Positions 1-5,500 of a DNA stretch of 7,408 nucleotides are shown piece by piece. This stretch comes from an uncultured Actinomycetes bacterium. Lineage in GTDB: Bacteria; Actinomycetota; Thermoleophilia; Gaiellales; F1-60-MAGs149. The DNA lies in contig CAINDT010000100.1 in assembly GCA_903847495.1 (NCBI GenBank), forward strand, positions 1-7,408, given 5' to 3'. The notes beneath the pieces were generated by a model. It made no database searches. It saw nothing but the letters and a program-made list of their open reading frames with translations, and had not been told where the DNA came from. Within the stretch, counting starts at the first letter, position 1; each line of letters opens with the position of its first letter. The translations under genes were made by a program, and so were the position numbers.

Positions 1-46
1 CGAGGTGCTCGTCCCAGATCTTCGCGATCGCGGTGCGCGGTGCCAT
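1..46 (-). CDS. N-terminal fragment of a LeuC/aconitase-family large subunit (partial)
   Basis: On the minus strand an ATG (46-44) opens a frame reading MAPRTAIAKIWDEHL before the window ends. The pattern of a short basic start, RT, two or three residues, then KIWDxH resembles the opening of 3-isopropylmalate dehydratase large subunits (LeuC) and related homoaconitase-type proteins. Those enzymes isomerise 2-isopropylmalate or similar hydroxy-acids with a 4Fe-4S cluster. Only 15 residues are visible, and none of the cluster cysteines or substrate-binding residues, so the call rests on the N-terminal signature alone. No Shine-Dalgarno site lies at normal distance; the nearest AGGAG is about 26 nt upstream of the ATG. 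A TACGAT hexamer ends 7 nt before the start, so the message could be leaderless. The gene diverges from the SDR gene, with 90 bp between the two starts. A chance frame is the alternative. Confidence 0.5.
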   Translation of the reverse strand, partial: MAPRTAIAKIWDEHL

Positions 47-53
47 GCCGGGG

Positions 54-59
54 ATCGTA
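54..59 (-). promoter_or_regulatory. Putative -10 element (TACGAT) for the leftward LeuC-like gene
   Basis: Read on the minus strand, TACGAT fits the TANNNT pattern of a sigma70/SigA -10 box and is followed by 7 nt and then the ATG. A start site at the usual distance would fall on or beside the ATG and give a leaderless mRNA, a common arrangement in actinobacteria. No convincing -35 was found; the best match about 18 nt upstream is TGGCAA. This is an inference from spacing and from the missing Shine-Dalgarno site. Confidence 0.3.
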
Positions 60-76
60 CGCAATACCTCTGCTCC

Positions 77-105
77 TTGCCAGATTCGATTTCACCCGCA
101 ACGAT
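77..105 (+). promoter_or_regulatory. Possible promoter for the SDR gene
   Basis: TTGCCA at 77-82 matches five of six positions of the TTGACA -35 box. After a 17-bp spacer comes AACGAT at 100-105, a weak -10 matching three of six positions. The implied start near 112 leaves a leader of about 25 nt that includes the GGAGGAGG Shine-Dalgarno site. It lies in the 90-bp gap shared with the leftward gene. The -10 is poor, so confidence is low. Confidence 0.25.
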
Positions 106-136
106 TGCCGCAGGAGAACGTCGGAGGAGGCTCGAC

Positions 137-907
137 ATGGCAGGACGACTGCAGGACAAGGTGGCGCTGATCACGGGCGGAGGCTCGGGCATCGGCGAAG
201 CCACGGCATATCGCTTCGCGGAGGAGGGCGCCAAGGTGGTGGTCGCCGACCTGAAGGTCGAGACGGCGCAGAAGGTCGCCGACGCGATCGGCGGCGAGGC
301 CTTCGGCGTCGAGATCGATGTGACGGACCGCGTGTCGATCAATCGCGTCGTCGAGGAGACGGTCGGTCGCTTCGGCGGACTCGACACCCTCGTCTGCAAT
401 GCCGGCGTGACGATCGTCGGCGGCGTGATGGACCTCACCGAGGAGCAGTGGGACAAGGAACTCGACACGAACCTGAAGAGCGTCTTCCTCTGCGCGAAAG
501 AGGCGTGGAACCACCTCGCCGCGCGCGGCGGCGGCTCGATCCTCTCGACGGCGTCGATGGCAGGGCAGTGGGCGATTCCCGCCGATGCGGCGTACTGCGC
601 GTCCAAGGCGGGTCTGATCATGCTGACGAAGTGCATGGCCCTTGACGGCGCCAAGCAGAACATCCGCGTCAACTGCATCTGCCCGGGCTTCACGAACACG
701 CCGATGATCGACGGGTACTTCAATGACCAGCCCGACCCAGCCGCGGCCCGGAAGTTCGCCGAGAACCTCCATCCTCTCGGCCGCCTCGGCGAGCCCGTCG
801 ACCACGCCAACGCGTTCGTCTACCTGGCTTCCGACGAGGCCAACTGGGTGACGGGCACCGAGCTGAACGTCGACGGCGGCATCACCTGCGGCATCTGGGG
901 CGGCTGA
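137..907 (+). CDS. SDR-family NAD(P)-dependent oxidoreductase
   Basis: A 256-residue classical short-chain dehydrogenase/reductase, the usual length for the family, likely cytosolic and oxidising an alcohol or reducing a ketone. Residues 13-20 (TGGGSGIG) form the TGxxxGxG dinucleotide-binding motif. Asp38 ends beta-strand 2 (VVVADLK), which in this family favours NAD(H) over NADP(H). NAG stands at 88-90. The catalytic set is complete: Asn112, Ser140, Tyr153 and Lys157, with YCASK at 153-157. The C-terminal VTGTELNVDGG motif is present at 238-248. The frame stays open upstream to about position 5, but the ATG at 137 was chosen because GGAGGAGG (123-130) lies 6 nt before it and the SDR fold begins directly after. 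Its substrate is unknown. A role in the 3-hydroxyacyl or cyclic-alcohol oxidation step of the neighbouring catabolic genes is an inference from proximity. It faces the OsmC gene tail to tail. Confidence 0.93.
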   Translation: MAGRLQDKVALITGGGSGIGEATAYRFAEEGAKVVVADLKVETAQKVADAIGGEAFGVEIDVTDRVSINRVVEETVGRFGGLDTLVCNAGVTIVGGVMDLTEEQWDKELDTNLKSVFLCAKEAWNHLAARGGGSILSTASMAGQWAIPADAAYCASKAGLIMLTKCMALDGAKQNIRVNCICPGFTNTPMIDGYFNDQPDPAAARKFAENLHPLGRLGEPVDHANAFVYLASDEANWVTGTELNVDGGITCGIWGG

Positions 908-921
908 GTCCGCTTCGACCT

Positions 922-960
922 GCAGGTTCGGTATGGGGTCTGACCCCATTCCGAACCTGC
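922..960. repeat. Hairpin-forming palindrome with GGGGTCTGACCCC core; possible bidirectional terminator or dispersed palindromic element
   Basis: The two 19-nt arms (922-940 and 942-960) are complementary around a single central T, with one mismatch (T932 against T950). The core is GGGGTCTGACCCC and the flanks are CAGGTTCGG and CCGAACCTG. It sits between the stop of the rightward SDR gene (14 nt away) and the stop of the leftward OsmC-like gene (3 nt away), where a shared terminator is expected. Neither flank carries a T-tract, so it is not a classical intrinsic terminator. A symmetric palindrome of this length in an intergenic gap is also what REP-like dispersed elements look like. The pairing is seen directly; the function is inferred. 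Confidence 0.7.
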
Positions 961-963
961 TCG

Positions 964-1470
964 TCACGACGTCAGGGTGAAGAGCGGCTCGCCGTCGCGC
1001 GTCCAGGTCTGGGTCATTGGCACCTTGGCCTGGTGGAACAGGCCGAGCTGCGGGCAGCGGCGGTCGGACTCCCGCGCCAGCGCCTCGACGCGCTCGACCG
1101 ACTCCGGCGTCTGGATGCGCAGGTCGAGGCCGATGTGAAGGAACTGCGGCTGGCGGTCCGGGTCGCCGTCCAGCAGGCCGCGCAGGTCGAGATCGGACTG
1201 CGCGCGGATCTCGAGACCGTCGAGCTGGAAGCCCTGATCCTGCGCGGTGATCGCGATCGCGACGTTCGCGCACGAGATCAGCGCGGCCAACTGGTACTGC
1301 ACTGGCGTCCACCCCGTATCGCCGCCGGCGAGTGCGCCCGCCACGAAGTCGAGCGGCTCGTCCGCCACGATCGGCTCATGGTCCTTGACGGTCATGCTGC
1401 TCGCGAGCCCGCCGAGCGACGTCAGACGGACCTTCGTGATCGCGATGTGGTCGGGCTGCTCCTCCGCCAC
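964..1470 (-). CDS. OsmC-family protein
   Basis: A 168-residue member of the OsmC/Ohr superfamily, whose characterised members are thiol peroxidases acting on organic hydroperoxides. The family core runs from about residue 45. A TGWTPVQYQLAALISC stretch at 52-67 puts the first conserved cysteine at Cys67 on the central helix, and RRCPQLGLF at 137-145 provides the second at Cys139. These match the usual reactive and resolving Cys positions, so peroxidase chemistry is possible. The start chosen is GTG at 1470-1468, giving MAEEQPDHIA. The upstream gene's TAG lies just 2 nt before it, so translation is probably coupled, and no ATG precedes the fold. The next ATG would give Met26 and might trim the first strand. 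It is the second gene of an operon with the PcaC-like gene and ends 3 nt from the 922-960 hairpin. Many OsmC paralogues lack a proven substrate. Confidence 0.88.
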   Translation of the reverse strand: MAEEQPDHIAITKVRLTSLGGLASSMTVKDHEPIVADEPLDFVAGALAGGDTGWTPVQYQLAALISCANVAIAITAQDQGFQLDGLEIRAQSDLDLRGLLDGDPDRQPQFLHIGLDLRIQTPESVERVEALARESDRRCPQLGLFHQAKVPMTQTWTRDGEPLFTLTS

Positions 1471-1472
1471 GA

Positions 1473-1868
1473 CTACTTGACCTCGATGCCCTCGGCCTCG
1501 CACTCCGCGAACACCTCGCGGGCGATGCGGAAGCCCTCGACGCCGGCGGGGATGCCGGCGTAGATCGCGAGCTGGATCAGGGCGTCCTGGATCTCGGCCT
1601 TCGTCACGCCGTTCGTGATCGCACCCCGGAGGTGGAGACGGAACTCGTGCATGCGGTTGAGCGAGCCGATCATCACGAGATTCATCAGCGAGCGATCGCG
1701 CTTGCTCAGCGCCGAGCGACCCCAACCGGCGCCCCAGCAGTACTCGGTGACCATGCGCTGGAAGTCCATCGAGAACTCGTCGGCGTTGGCCAGCGAGCGT
1801 TCCACATACTCCTCGCCGAGCACCTCCTTGCGGATCCGCAGGCCAGTCTCGAACAGCTCGTCGCTCAT
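1473..1868 (-). CDS. Carboxymuconolactone decarboxylase family protein (PcaC-like)
   Basis: A 131-residue single-domain protein of the CMD/AhpD fold, close to the length of 4-carboxymuconolactone decarboxylase (PcaC), which decarboxylates gamma-carboxymuconolactone in the beta-ketoadipate pathway. The block from about 57 to 111 is typical of PcaC. It includes KRDRSLMNL, NRMHEFRLHLRGA (71-83, with Glu75, His79 and Arg81), TNGVTKAEI and IYAGIPAG (102-109). The only cysteines are Cys44 and Cys123, so the CxxC pair of AhpD-type disulfide reductases is absent and a redox role is unlikely. Start: ATG at 1868-1866, with GGGAGGAGA about 7 nt upstream. It leads a two-gene minus-strand operon with the OsmC-family gene and diverges from the acyl-CoA dehydrogenase gene. 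No PcaB or PcaGH homologue is in the window, so true protocatechuate degradation is not supported. The substrate may be a different lactone or ring-cleavage product. Confidence 0.88.
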   Translation of the reverse strand: MSDELFETGLRIRKEVLGEEYVERSLANADEFSMDFQRMVTEYCWGAGWGRSALSKRDRSLMNLVMIGSLNRMHEFRLHLRGAITNGVTKAEIQDALIQLAIYAGIPAGVEGFRIAREVFAECEAEGIEVK

Positions 1869-1924
1869 CGGGTGTCTCCTCCCAATCGGTTGGCGGCACC
1901 GTAGCCGGACTCGGGCGTCAGGTA

Positions 1925-1942
1925 GCGGATCCGTCCATCCGC
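1925..1942. repeat. Short inverted repeat in the divergent promoter region (possible operator)
   Basis: GCGGAT (1925-1930) and ATCCGC (1937-1942) form perfect 6-bp arms around a 6-nt spacer, midway between the divergent PcaC-like and acyl-CoA dehydrogenase genes. The size and position suit a dimeric repressor site controlling both directions. Arms this short arise easily by chance in GC-rich DNA, and no regulator gene is visible, so this is tentative. Confidence 0.25.
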
Positions 1943-1974
1943 CCGTGGTTCCCGCACGAATCAGGGGTAGACAT

Positions 1975-2004
1975 TTGCTCCCCGAAGGTATTACGGACTA
2001 GGAT
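1975..2004 (+). promoter_or_regulatory. Candidate promoter of the rightward seven-gene cluster
   Basis: TTGCTC (1975-1980), an 18-bp spacer and TAGGAT (1999-2004) make a plausible SigA promoter. The -10 lies 6 nt before the ATG at 2011, which would make the transcript essentially leaderless. The same bases contain AGGA at 2000-2003, spaced 7 nt from the ATG, so they could instead be a modest Shine-Dalgarno site. In that case the promoter would lie further upstream, for example TAGACA (1968-1973) with TATTAC (1989-1994), although that spacer is only 15 bp. Confidence 0.35.
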
Positions 2005-2010
2005 CCCCAC

Positions 2011-3177
2011 ATGGCGATGACAGAGGCACAAGAGCACGAGTCCATGATCCGCGAGGGCGTTGCGGAGCTGTGCAAGCAGTTCCCCGGCGAGTACTGGCGC
2101 GAGCTCGACCGCGAGCAGGGCTACCCCACCGAGTTCGTCCGACGCCTGTCGGAGGACGGCTGGCTCGGTGCGCTGATCCCCGAGCAGTACGGCGGTGGCG
2201 GTCTCAGCGAGTCCGACGCCGCGATCATCCTCGAGGAGATCAACCACCAGGGCTGCAACGCCGGTGCCTGCCACGCCCAGATGTACATCATGGGCACCGT
2301 CCTGCGCCACGGCTCGGAAGAGCAGAAGGCCGCGTACCTCCCGGGCATCGCCTCGGGTGAGATCCGCCTGCAGGCGTTCGGCGTGACCGAGCCCGACGCC
2401 GGTTCGAACTCGCTCGCCATCCGCACCCGCGCGGTTCAGCAGGACGACGGCACGTGGGTCGTTGACGGCCAGAAGATCTGGACGAGCCGCTTCTTCCACT
2501 CCGACATGATGCTGCTGCTGGCGCGCACGTCGGAGCCCGTCGAGGGCAAGCCCAAGTGGTGGGGCCTGTCGACGTTCCTTGTCGATCTGCGCGAGGCCGG
2601 CGACGCAATTGACGCGCGCCCGATCCGCACGATGATGAACCACGCCACGACTGAGGTCTTCATCAAGAACCTCAAGCTCCCGGCCGACGCGCTCGTCGGC
2701 GAGGAGGGCATGGGCTTCAAGTACATCCTCGACGGCATGAACGCCGAGCGCATCCTGATCGCCGCCGAGTGCATCGGCGACGGCCGCTGGTTCATCGAGA
2801 AGGCCGCGGCGTACGCCACGGAGCGCGAGGTCTTCGGCCGCCCGATTGGCGCCAACCAGGGCGTGCAGTTCCCGATCGCCCGCGCCTACGCGGCTGTCGA
2901 GGCCGCTGACCTGATGCGCCGCCGCGCCTCCGAGCTGTTCGAGGCCGGCGAGCCCTGCGGCGCCGAGGGCAACATGGCGAAGCTGCTGGCGTCTGAGGCC
3001 TCGTGGCAGGCCGCCAATGCCTGCCTCGATGCGCACGGTGGCTTCGGCTTCGCCGAGGAGTACGACGTGGAGCGCAAGTTCCGCGAGACGCGTCTCTACA
3101 TGACGGCGCCGATCAACAACAATCTCGTGCTCGCCTTCCTGGGGCAGCACGTCCTGAAGATGCCGCGCTCCTACTAG
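2011..3177 (+). CDS. Acyl-CoA dehydrogenase family protein
   Basis: A full-length 388-residue FAD-dependent acyl-CoA dehydrogenase, which would introduce an alpha,beta double bond into an acyl-CoA and pass electrons to ETF. The N-terminal helical domain includes LIPEQYGGGGLSESD (55-69). The middle beta domain carries AFGVTEPDAGSNS (122-134), the flavin/substrate signature, and IWTSRFFHSD (156-165). The C-terminal domain has AYATEREVFGRPIGANQGVQF (267-287) and DAHGGFGFAEEYDVERKFRE (340-359). The Glu that serves as base in medium-chain enzymes (YEG near the C-terminus) is replaced here by APINNN, with Pro367 at that position. Glu246 in NAERILIA instead aligns with the helix-G Glu used by isovaleryl-CoA and long-chain dehydrogenases, so activity is still expected, perhaps on a branched or bulky acyl-CoA. 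The C-terminal LKMPRSY ending resembles that of a related subgroup. It leads the cluster, 32 nt ahead of the hydrolase gene. Confidence 0.94.
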   Translation: MAMTEAQEHESMIREGVAELCKQFPGEYWRELDREQGYPTEFVRRLSEDGWLGALIPEQYGGGGLSESDAAIILEEINHQGCNAGACHAQMYIMGTVLRHGSEEQKAAYLPGIASGEIRLQAFGVTEPDAGSNSLAIRTRAVQQDDGTWVVDGQKIWTSRFFHSDMMLLLARTSEPVEGKPKWWGLSTFLVDLREAGDAIDARPIRTMMNHATTEVFIKNLKLPADALVGEEGMGFKYILDGMNAERILIAAECIGDGRWFIEKAAAYATEREVFGRPIGANQGVQFPIARAYAAVEAADLMRRRASELFEAGEPCGAEGNMAKLLASEASWQAANACLDAHGGFGFAEEYDVERKFRETRLYMTAPINNNLVLAFLGQHVLKMPRSY

Positions 3178-3209
3178 GGCGCGACAAACCGCACACGGAG
3201 GAGAGAGCC

Positions 3210-4046
3210 ATGTCGCAGGTCAATATCGACGGAGTCAACATCTGGTACGACATCCACGGCGACGGCGAGGAGCACCTGCTCCAGATCGGCGGCGCGGGCT
3301 TCGCCCACGAGAACTTCGGCTTCGTCACCCACCTCATGACCCCGCACTTCAAGGTCATCGAGATGGACCTGCGTGGCTATGGCAACTCGGATCGCCCCGA
3401 GCAGCACTACGACATGGACCTCTGGGCCGATGACCTCAAGGCCATCCTCGACGACGCCGGCATCAAAAAGACCCACGTCCACGGCACGTCGATGGGCGGC
3501 ATGGTGTCGCTGGCCTTCGCCGGCCGTCACCCCGAGTACGTCGACCGCCTCGTCCTCGACTGCCCGATGGCGAAGAGCGACTACATGGCGCGCTCGCACT
3601 GGGACGTCTGGGCCGCGCTGGCGCAGGCTCAGGGCATGGGCGGCCGCGGCCTTGCCCAGGAGATCGCCACGAAGTGCCTGTCGCGCGAGTTCCTCGATAC
3701 CCCCGCCGGCGACGAGACGGTCGGCGTCATCCAGGGCGTGCTCGAGCGCAACTGCTCGGTCCCGGTCTTCACCGGCGCCTGCGCCGCGATGCGCGACATG
3801 GACCTGCGCCCGTACGCCGCAAAGGTGACCGCCCCCACGCTCGTCATGGTCGGCTCCGAGGACTGCCTCACGCCGATCGATGCGGGCCCGGACGGTGCCG
3901 GTGCGCGCTGGATCCACGAGAACATCAAGGGCTCCGAGTTCTACATCGTCGAGGGCTCCGGCCACACGAATCTGATGGAACAGCCCGAGCTGTCCGCCGA
4001 CGTCGTGATCCGGTGGTTCAAGGGCGAGAGCGTCGGCAACGCCTAG
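3210..4046 (+). CDS. Alpha/beta-fold hydrolase (enol-lactonase/esterase-like)
   Basis: A 278-residue alpha/beta hydrolase with a complete catalytic triad: Ser94 in the nucleophile elbow GTSMGG (92-97), Asp218 in VGSEDCLTP (214-222) and His252 in GSGHTNLMEQP (249-259). The strand leading to DLRGYGNSDRP (53-63) is typical of the family that includes 3-oxoadipate enol-lactonase (PcaD), C-C bond hydrolases and epoxide hydrolases. The oxyanion-loop segment reads QIGGAG (25-30) rather than the common HG. The start at 3210 follows GGAGGAGAG (3197-3205) by about 4-8 nt. No signal peptide is visible, so it is probably cytosolic. It lies 32 nt after the acyl-CoA dehydrogenase gene and 21 nt before the reductase gene. 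Hydrolysis of a lactone, ester or ring-opened diketone is the inferred role. The PcaC-like gene across the divergent promoter makes a lactonase attractive, but sequence alone cannot fix the substrate. Confidence 0.92.
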   Translation: MSQVNIDGVNIWYDIHGDGEEHLLQIGGAGFAHENFGFVTHLMTPHFKVIEMDLRGYGNSDRPEQHYDMDLWADDLKAILDDAGIKKTHVHGTSMGGMVSLAFAGRHPEYVDRLVLDCPMAKSDYMARSHWDVWAALAQAQGMGGRGLAQEIATKCLSREFLDTPAGDETVGVIQGVLERNCSVPVFTGACAAMRDMDLRPYAAKVTAPTLVMVGSEDCLTPIDAGPDGAGARWIHENIKGSEFYIVEGSGHTNLMEQPELSADVVIRWFKGESVGNA

Positions 4047-4067
4047 GCCGCTGAAGCCGGGCGTCTG

Positions 4068-5066
4068 ATGGACACCGTCAATCTGGGACGAACGGGGCTC
4101 CGCGTCTCGCGCGCCTGCCTGGGCACGATGACGTTCGGGCGCCAGGCCGACGAGGCCGAGGCGACGCGCATCGTCGATCGAGCGCTCGACGCGGGCGTGA
4201 CGTTCCTGGATACCGCCGATGCCTATCCGATCCCGCCCGACATCGAGACGAACGGTCTGACCGAGGAGATCCTCGGCCGCATCATCGCGAGCCGACGTGA
4301 CCGCGTCGTGCTGGCCACGAAGTGCCACTTCCCGATGGGACCGGCACCCCACCAGCGCGGCAACGGCCGGCTGCATATCCGCCGCAGCGTCGAGGCCAGC
4401 CTGCGGCGGCTGCAGACGGACTGGATCGACCTGTTCCAGGTGCACCAGATGGATCCACACACGCCCGTCGAGGAGACGCTCGACGTGCTCGAGGATCTGC
4501 GCCGCGAGGGCAAGATCCTCTACGGCGGGTCGTGCAACTTCAGCCCCGTCAAGACCGCCGAAGCGGCGATCGCGGCCGCGCGGCTCGGCGTCGAGGGCTT
4601 CGCCTGCCTGCAGCCGCGGTACAACCTGCTCCACCGCCACTGCGAGCACGCGATCTTCCCGCTGGCCGAGACCGAGGGCATCGGCGTGATCTCGTACAAC
4701 CCGCTGGCCGGCGGATTCCTGACCGCCAAGCACCGCGGACGCCGTCCCGACGAGGATCCGCCAGCGGGGCGCTTCTCGCTGCCGGGCATGAGCGGCAACA
4801 CCTATCGCCGGCGCTATTGGAACGAGACGATGTTCGAGAAGTCCGAGCGCATCTTCGCGATCTGCGACGAGGCGGGGCTCGAGCCGGCGCGCGTCGCCGT
4901 CGGCTGGGTCCTCGCACAGCCGGCCGTGACCGCGCCGATCCTCGGCGCCTCGAGCGCCGACCAGCTCGACGCCGTCCTGCCCGCCTTCGAGGAGCCGCTC
5001 GGCGACGATATCCTCGCCGCGCTCGACGAGGCGACCCGCGACGCCACGCTGGAGTGGGCGCAGTGA
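4068..5066 (+). CDS. Aldo/keto reductase (Tas-like)
   Basis: A 332-residue NADP(H)-type aldo/keto reductase with a (beta/alpha)8 barrel. The start NLGRTGLRVSRACLGTMTFG is the family hallmark, and the catalytic tetrad is Asp48, Tyr53, Lys85 and His126, in FLDTADAYP, LATKCHFP and FQVHQMDP. The cofactor-binding end appears at GWVLAQPAVTAPILGASS (288-305). A loop after the catalytic Tyr, YPIPPDIETNGLTEE (53-67), closely resembles the equivalent loop of E. coli Tas, a cytosolic reductase of unclear natural substrate, rather than the shorter loop of potassium-channel beta-subunit types. The ATG at 4068 has only a weak GAAG upstream, 21 nt after the hydrolase stop, so translation may depend on the upstream gene. 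Its TGA overlaps the GTG of the GAF gene (GTGA, 5063-5066). It probably reduces or oxidises a carbonyl in the pathway. Confidence 0.92.
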   Translation: MDTVNLGRTGLRVSRACLGTMTFGRQADEAEATRIVDRALDAGVTFLDTADAYPIPPDIETNGLTEEILGRIIASRRDRVVLATKCHFPMGPAPHQRGNGRLHIRRSVEASLRRLQTDWIDLFQVHQMDPHTPVEETLDVLEDLRREGKILYGGSCNFSPVKTAEAAIAAARLGVEGFACLQPRYNLLHRHCEHAIFPLAETEGIGVISYNPLAGGFLTAKHRGRRPDEDPPAGRFSLPGMSGNTYRRRYWNETMFEKSERIFAICDEAGLEPARVAVGWVLAQPAVTAPILGASSADQLDAVLPAFEEPLGDDILAALDEATRDATLEWAQ

Positions 5067-5500
5067 ACGACGCCGCAATTCAGGCCGAGCTCGAGGCCGT
5101 CGCGCGCGACCTCAACGTGCAACGCGCCACGCTGCGCCTGAAGTCCGACGTGAGCGTCTTCCCGATCGCCTACGAGCACTGCGAGCCGGGCACGGACTCG
5201 ATCCGCGACACGCCGCGGCTCGACATGTCGAAGCAGCCCGTCGTCCTCAAGATGCAGGCCGGTGCCAGCCAAGTGGTCGAGGACGACTGCAACGTCACGA
5301 CCGACGACCCGGGCTACCACGAGATGCGTGCGATGTTCGGCGGCATGCAGGCGCAGATCGTCACCGCCAACCGCGACGCCGACGGTGAAATCGTCGGCCT
5401 CTTGTCCGTGCACGACCTGACCGCACCGCGCACCTGGACCGACGCCGAGGCCGCCCGCGCCCGCGCCGCAGCCGACCGCCTCGACGAGTTGACGCGCTGA
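5063..5500 (+). CDS. Stand-alone GAF-domain protein
   Basis: A 145-residue protein that is nearly all one GAF-like domain. It begins with a helix (IQAELEAVARDLNV, 5-18), then a strand RATLRLKSD and the middle region PRLDMSKQPVV. GGMQAQIVTANRDADGEIVGL (93-113) with SVHDLTAPRTWTDAE (115-129) follows, the last two strands plus closing helix seen in GAF domains. No kinase, cyclase, sigma-interaction or DNA-binding region is attached. The cysteines are Cys40 and Cys76; I cannot match them to the catalytic set of free methionine-(R)-sulfoxide reductase, a GAF-fold enzyme, but cannot exclude an enzymatic role. The GTG start at 5063 overlaps the reductase stop by 4 nt and is preceded by GGAG (5051-5054) at 8 nt. 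Its TGA shares one base with the next ATG. Tight coupling on both sides suggests it acts with these enzymes, perhaps binding the substrate or a small ligand. Confidence 0.8.
   Translation: MNDAAIQAELEAVARDLNVQRATLRLKSDVSVFPIAYEHCEPGTDSIRDTPRLDMSKQPVVLKMQAGASQVVEDDCNVTTDDPGYHEMRAMFGGMQAQIVTANRDADGEIVGLLSVHDLTAPRTWTDAEAARARAAADRLDELTR

Noticed and set aside
5..136. An N-terminal extension of the SDR by 44 residues from an upstream ATG.
   Set aside because: The extension (Arg- and Cys-rich, no SDR homology) lies before a strong GGAGGAGG site and an ATG right at the first beta-strand, so the start at 137 is preferred.
1033..1563. A 176-codon plus-strand frame opposite the OsmC-family and PcaC-like genes.
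   Set aside because: It has no domain, and the minus strand carries clear OsmC and CMD signatures in the same place.
1471..1899. Extension of the OsmC-family protein upstream through the PcaC-like gene in another frame.
   Set aside because: The extra residues are Arg/Pro-rich shadow sequence of the PcaC-like gene. The GTG at 1470 just after that gene's stop gives a normal OsmC length.
1918..3150. A 410-codon minus-strand open frame opposite the acyl-CoA dehydrogenase gene.
   Set aside because: It mirrors the real gene's codon pattern, has no recognisable domain, and its start lacks a Shine-Dalgarno site. It would also cover the divergent promoter region.
1473..4046. A beta-ketoadipate (protocatechuate) pathway based on the PcaC-like and PcaD-like proteins.
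   Set aside because: PcaB, PcaGH, PcaIJ and PcaF are all absent from the window, the two genes lie in opposite operons, and both families contain many members with other substrates.
3174..5078. A 634-codon open frame on the minus strand opposite the hydrolase and reductase genes.
   Set aside because: It is composed of Arg/Ala/Val/Asp/Leu-rich low-information sequence with no family motif, while the plus strand encodes two complete enzymes with intact catalytic residues. Long antisense frames are normal in DNA this GC-rich.
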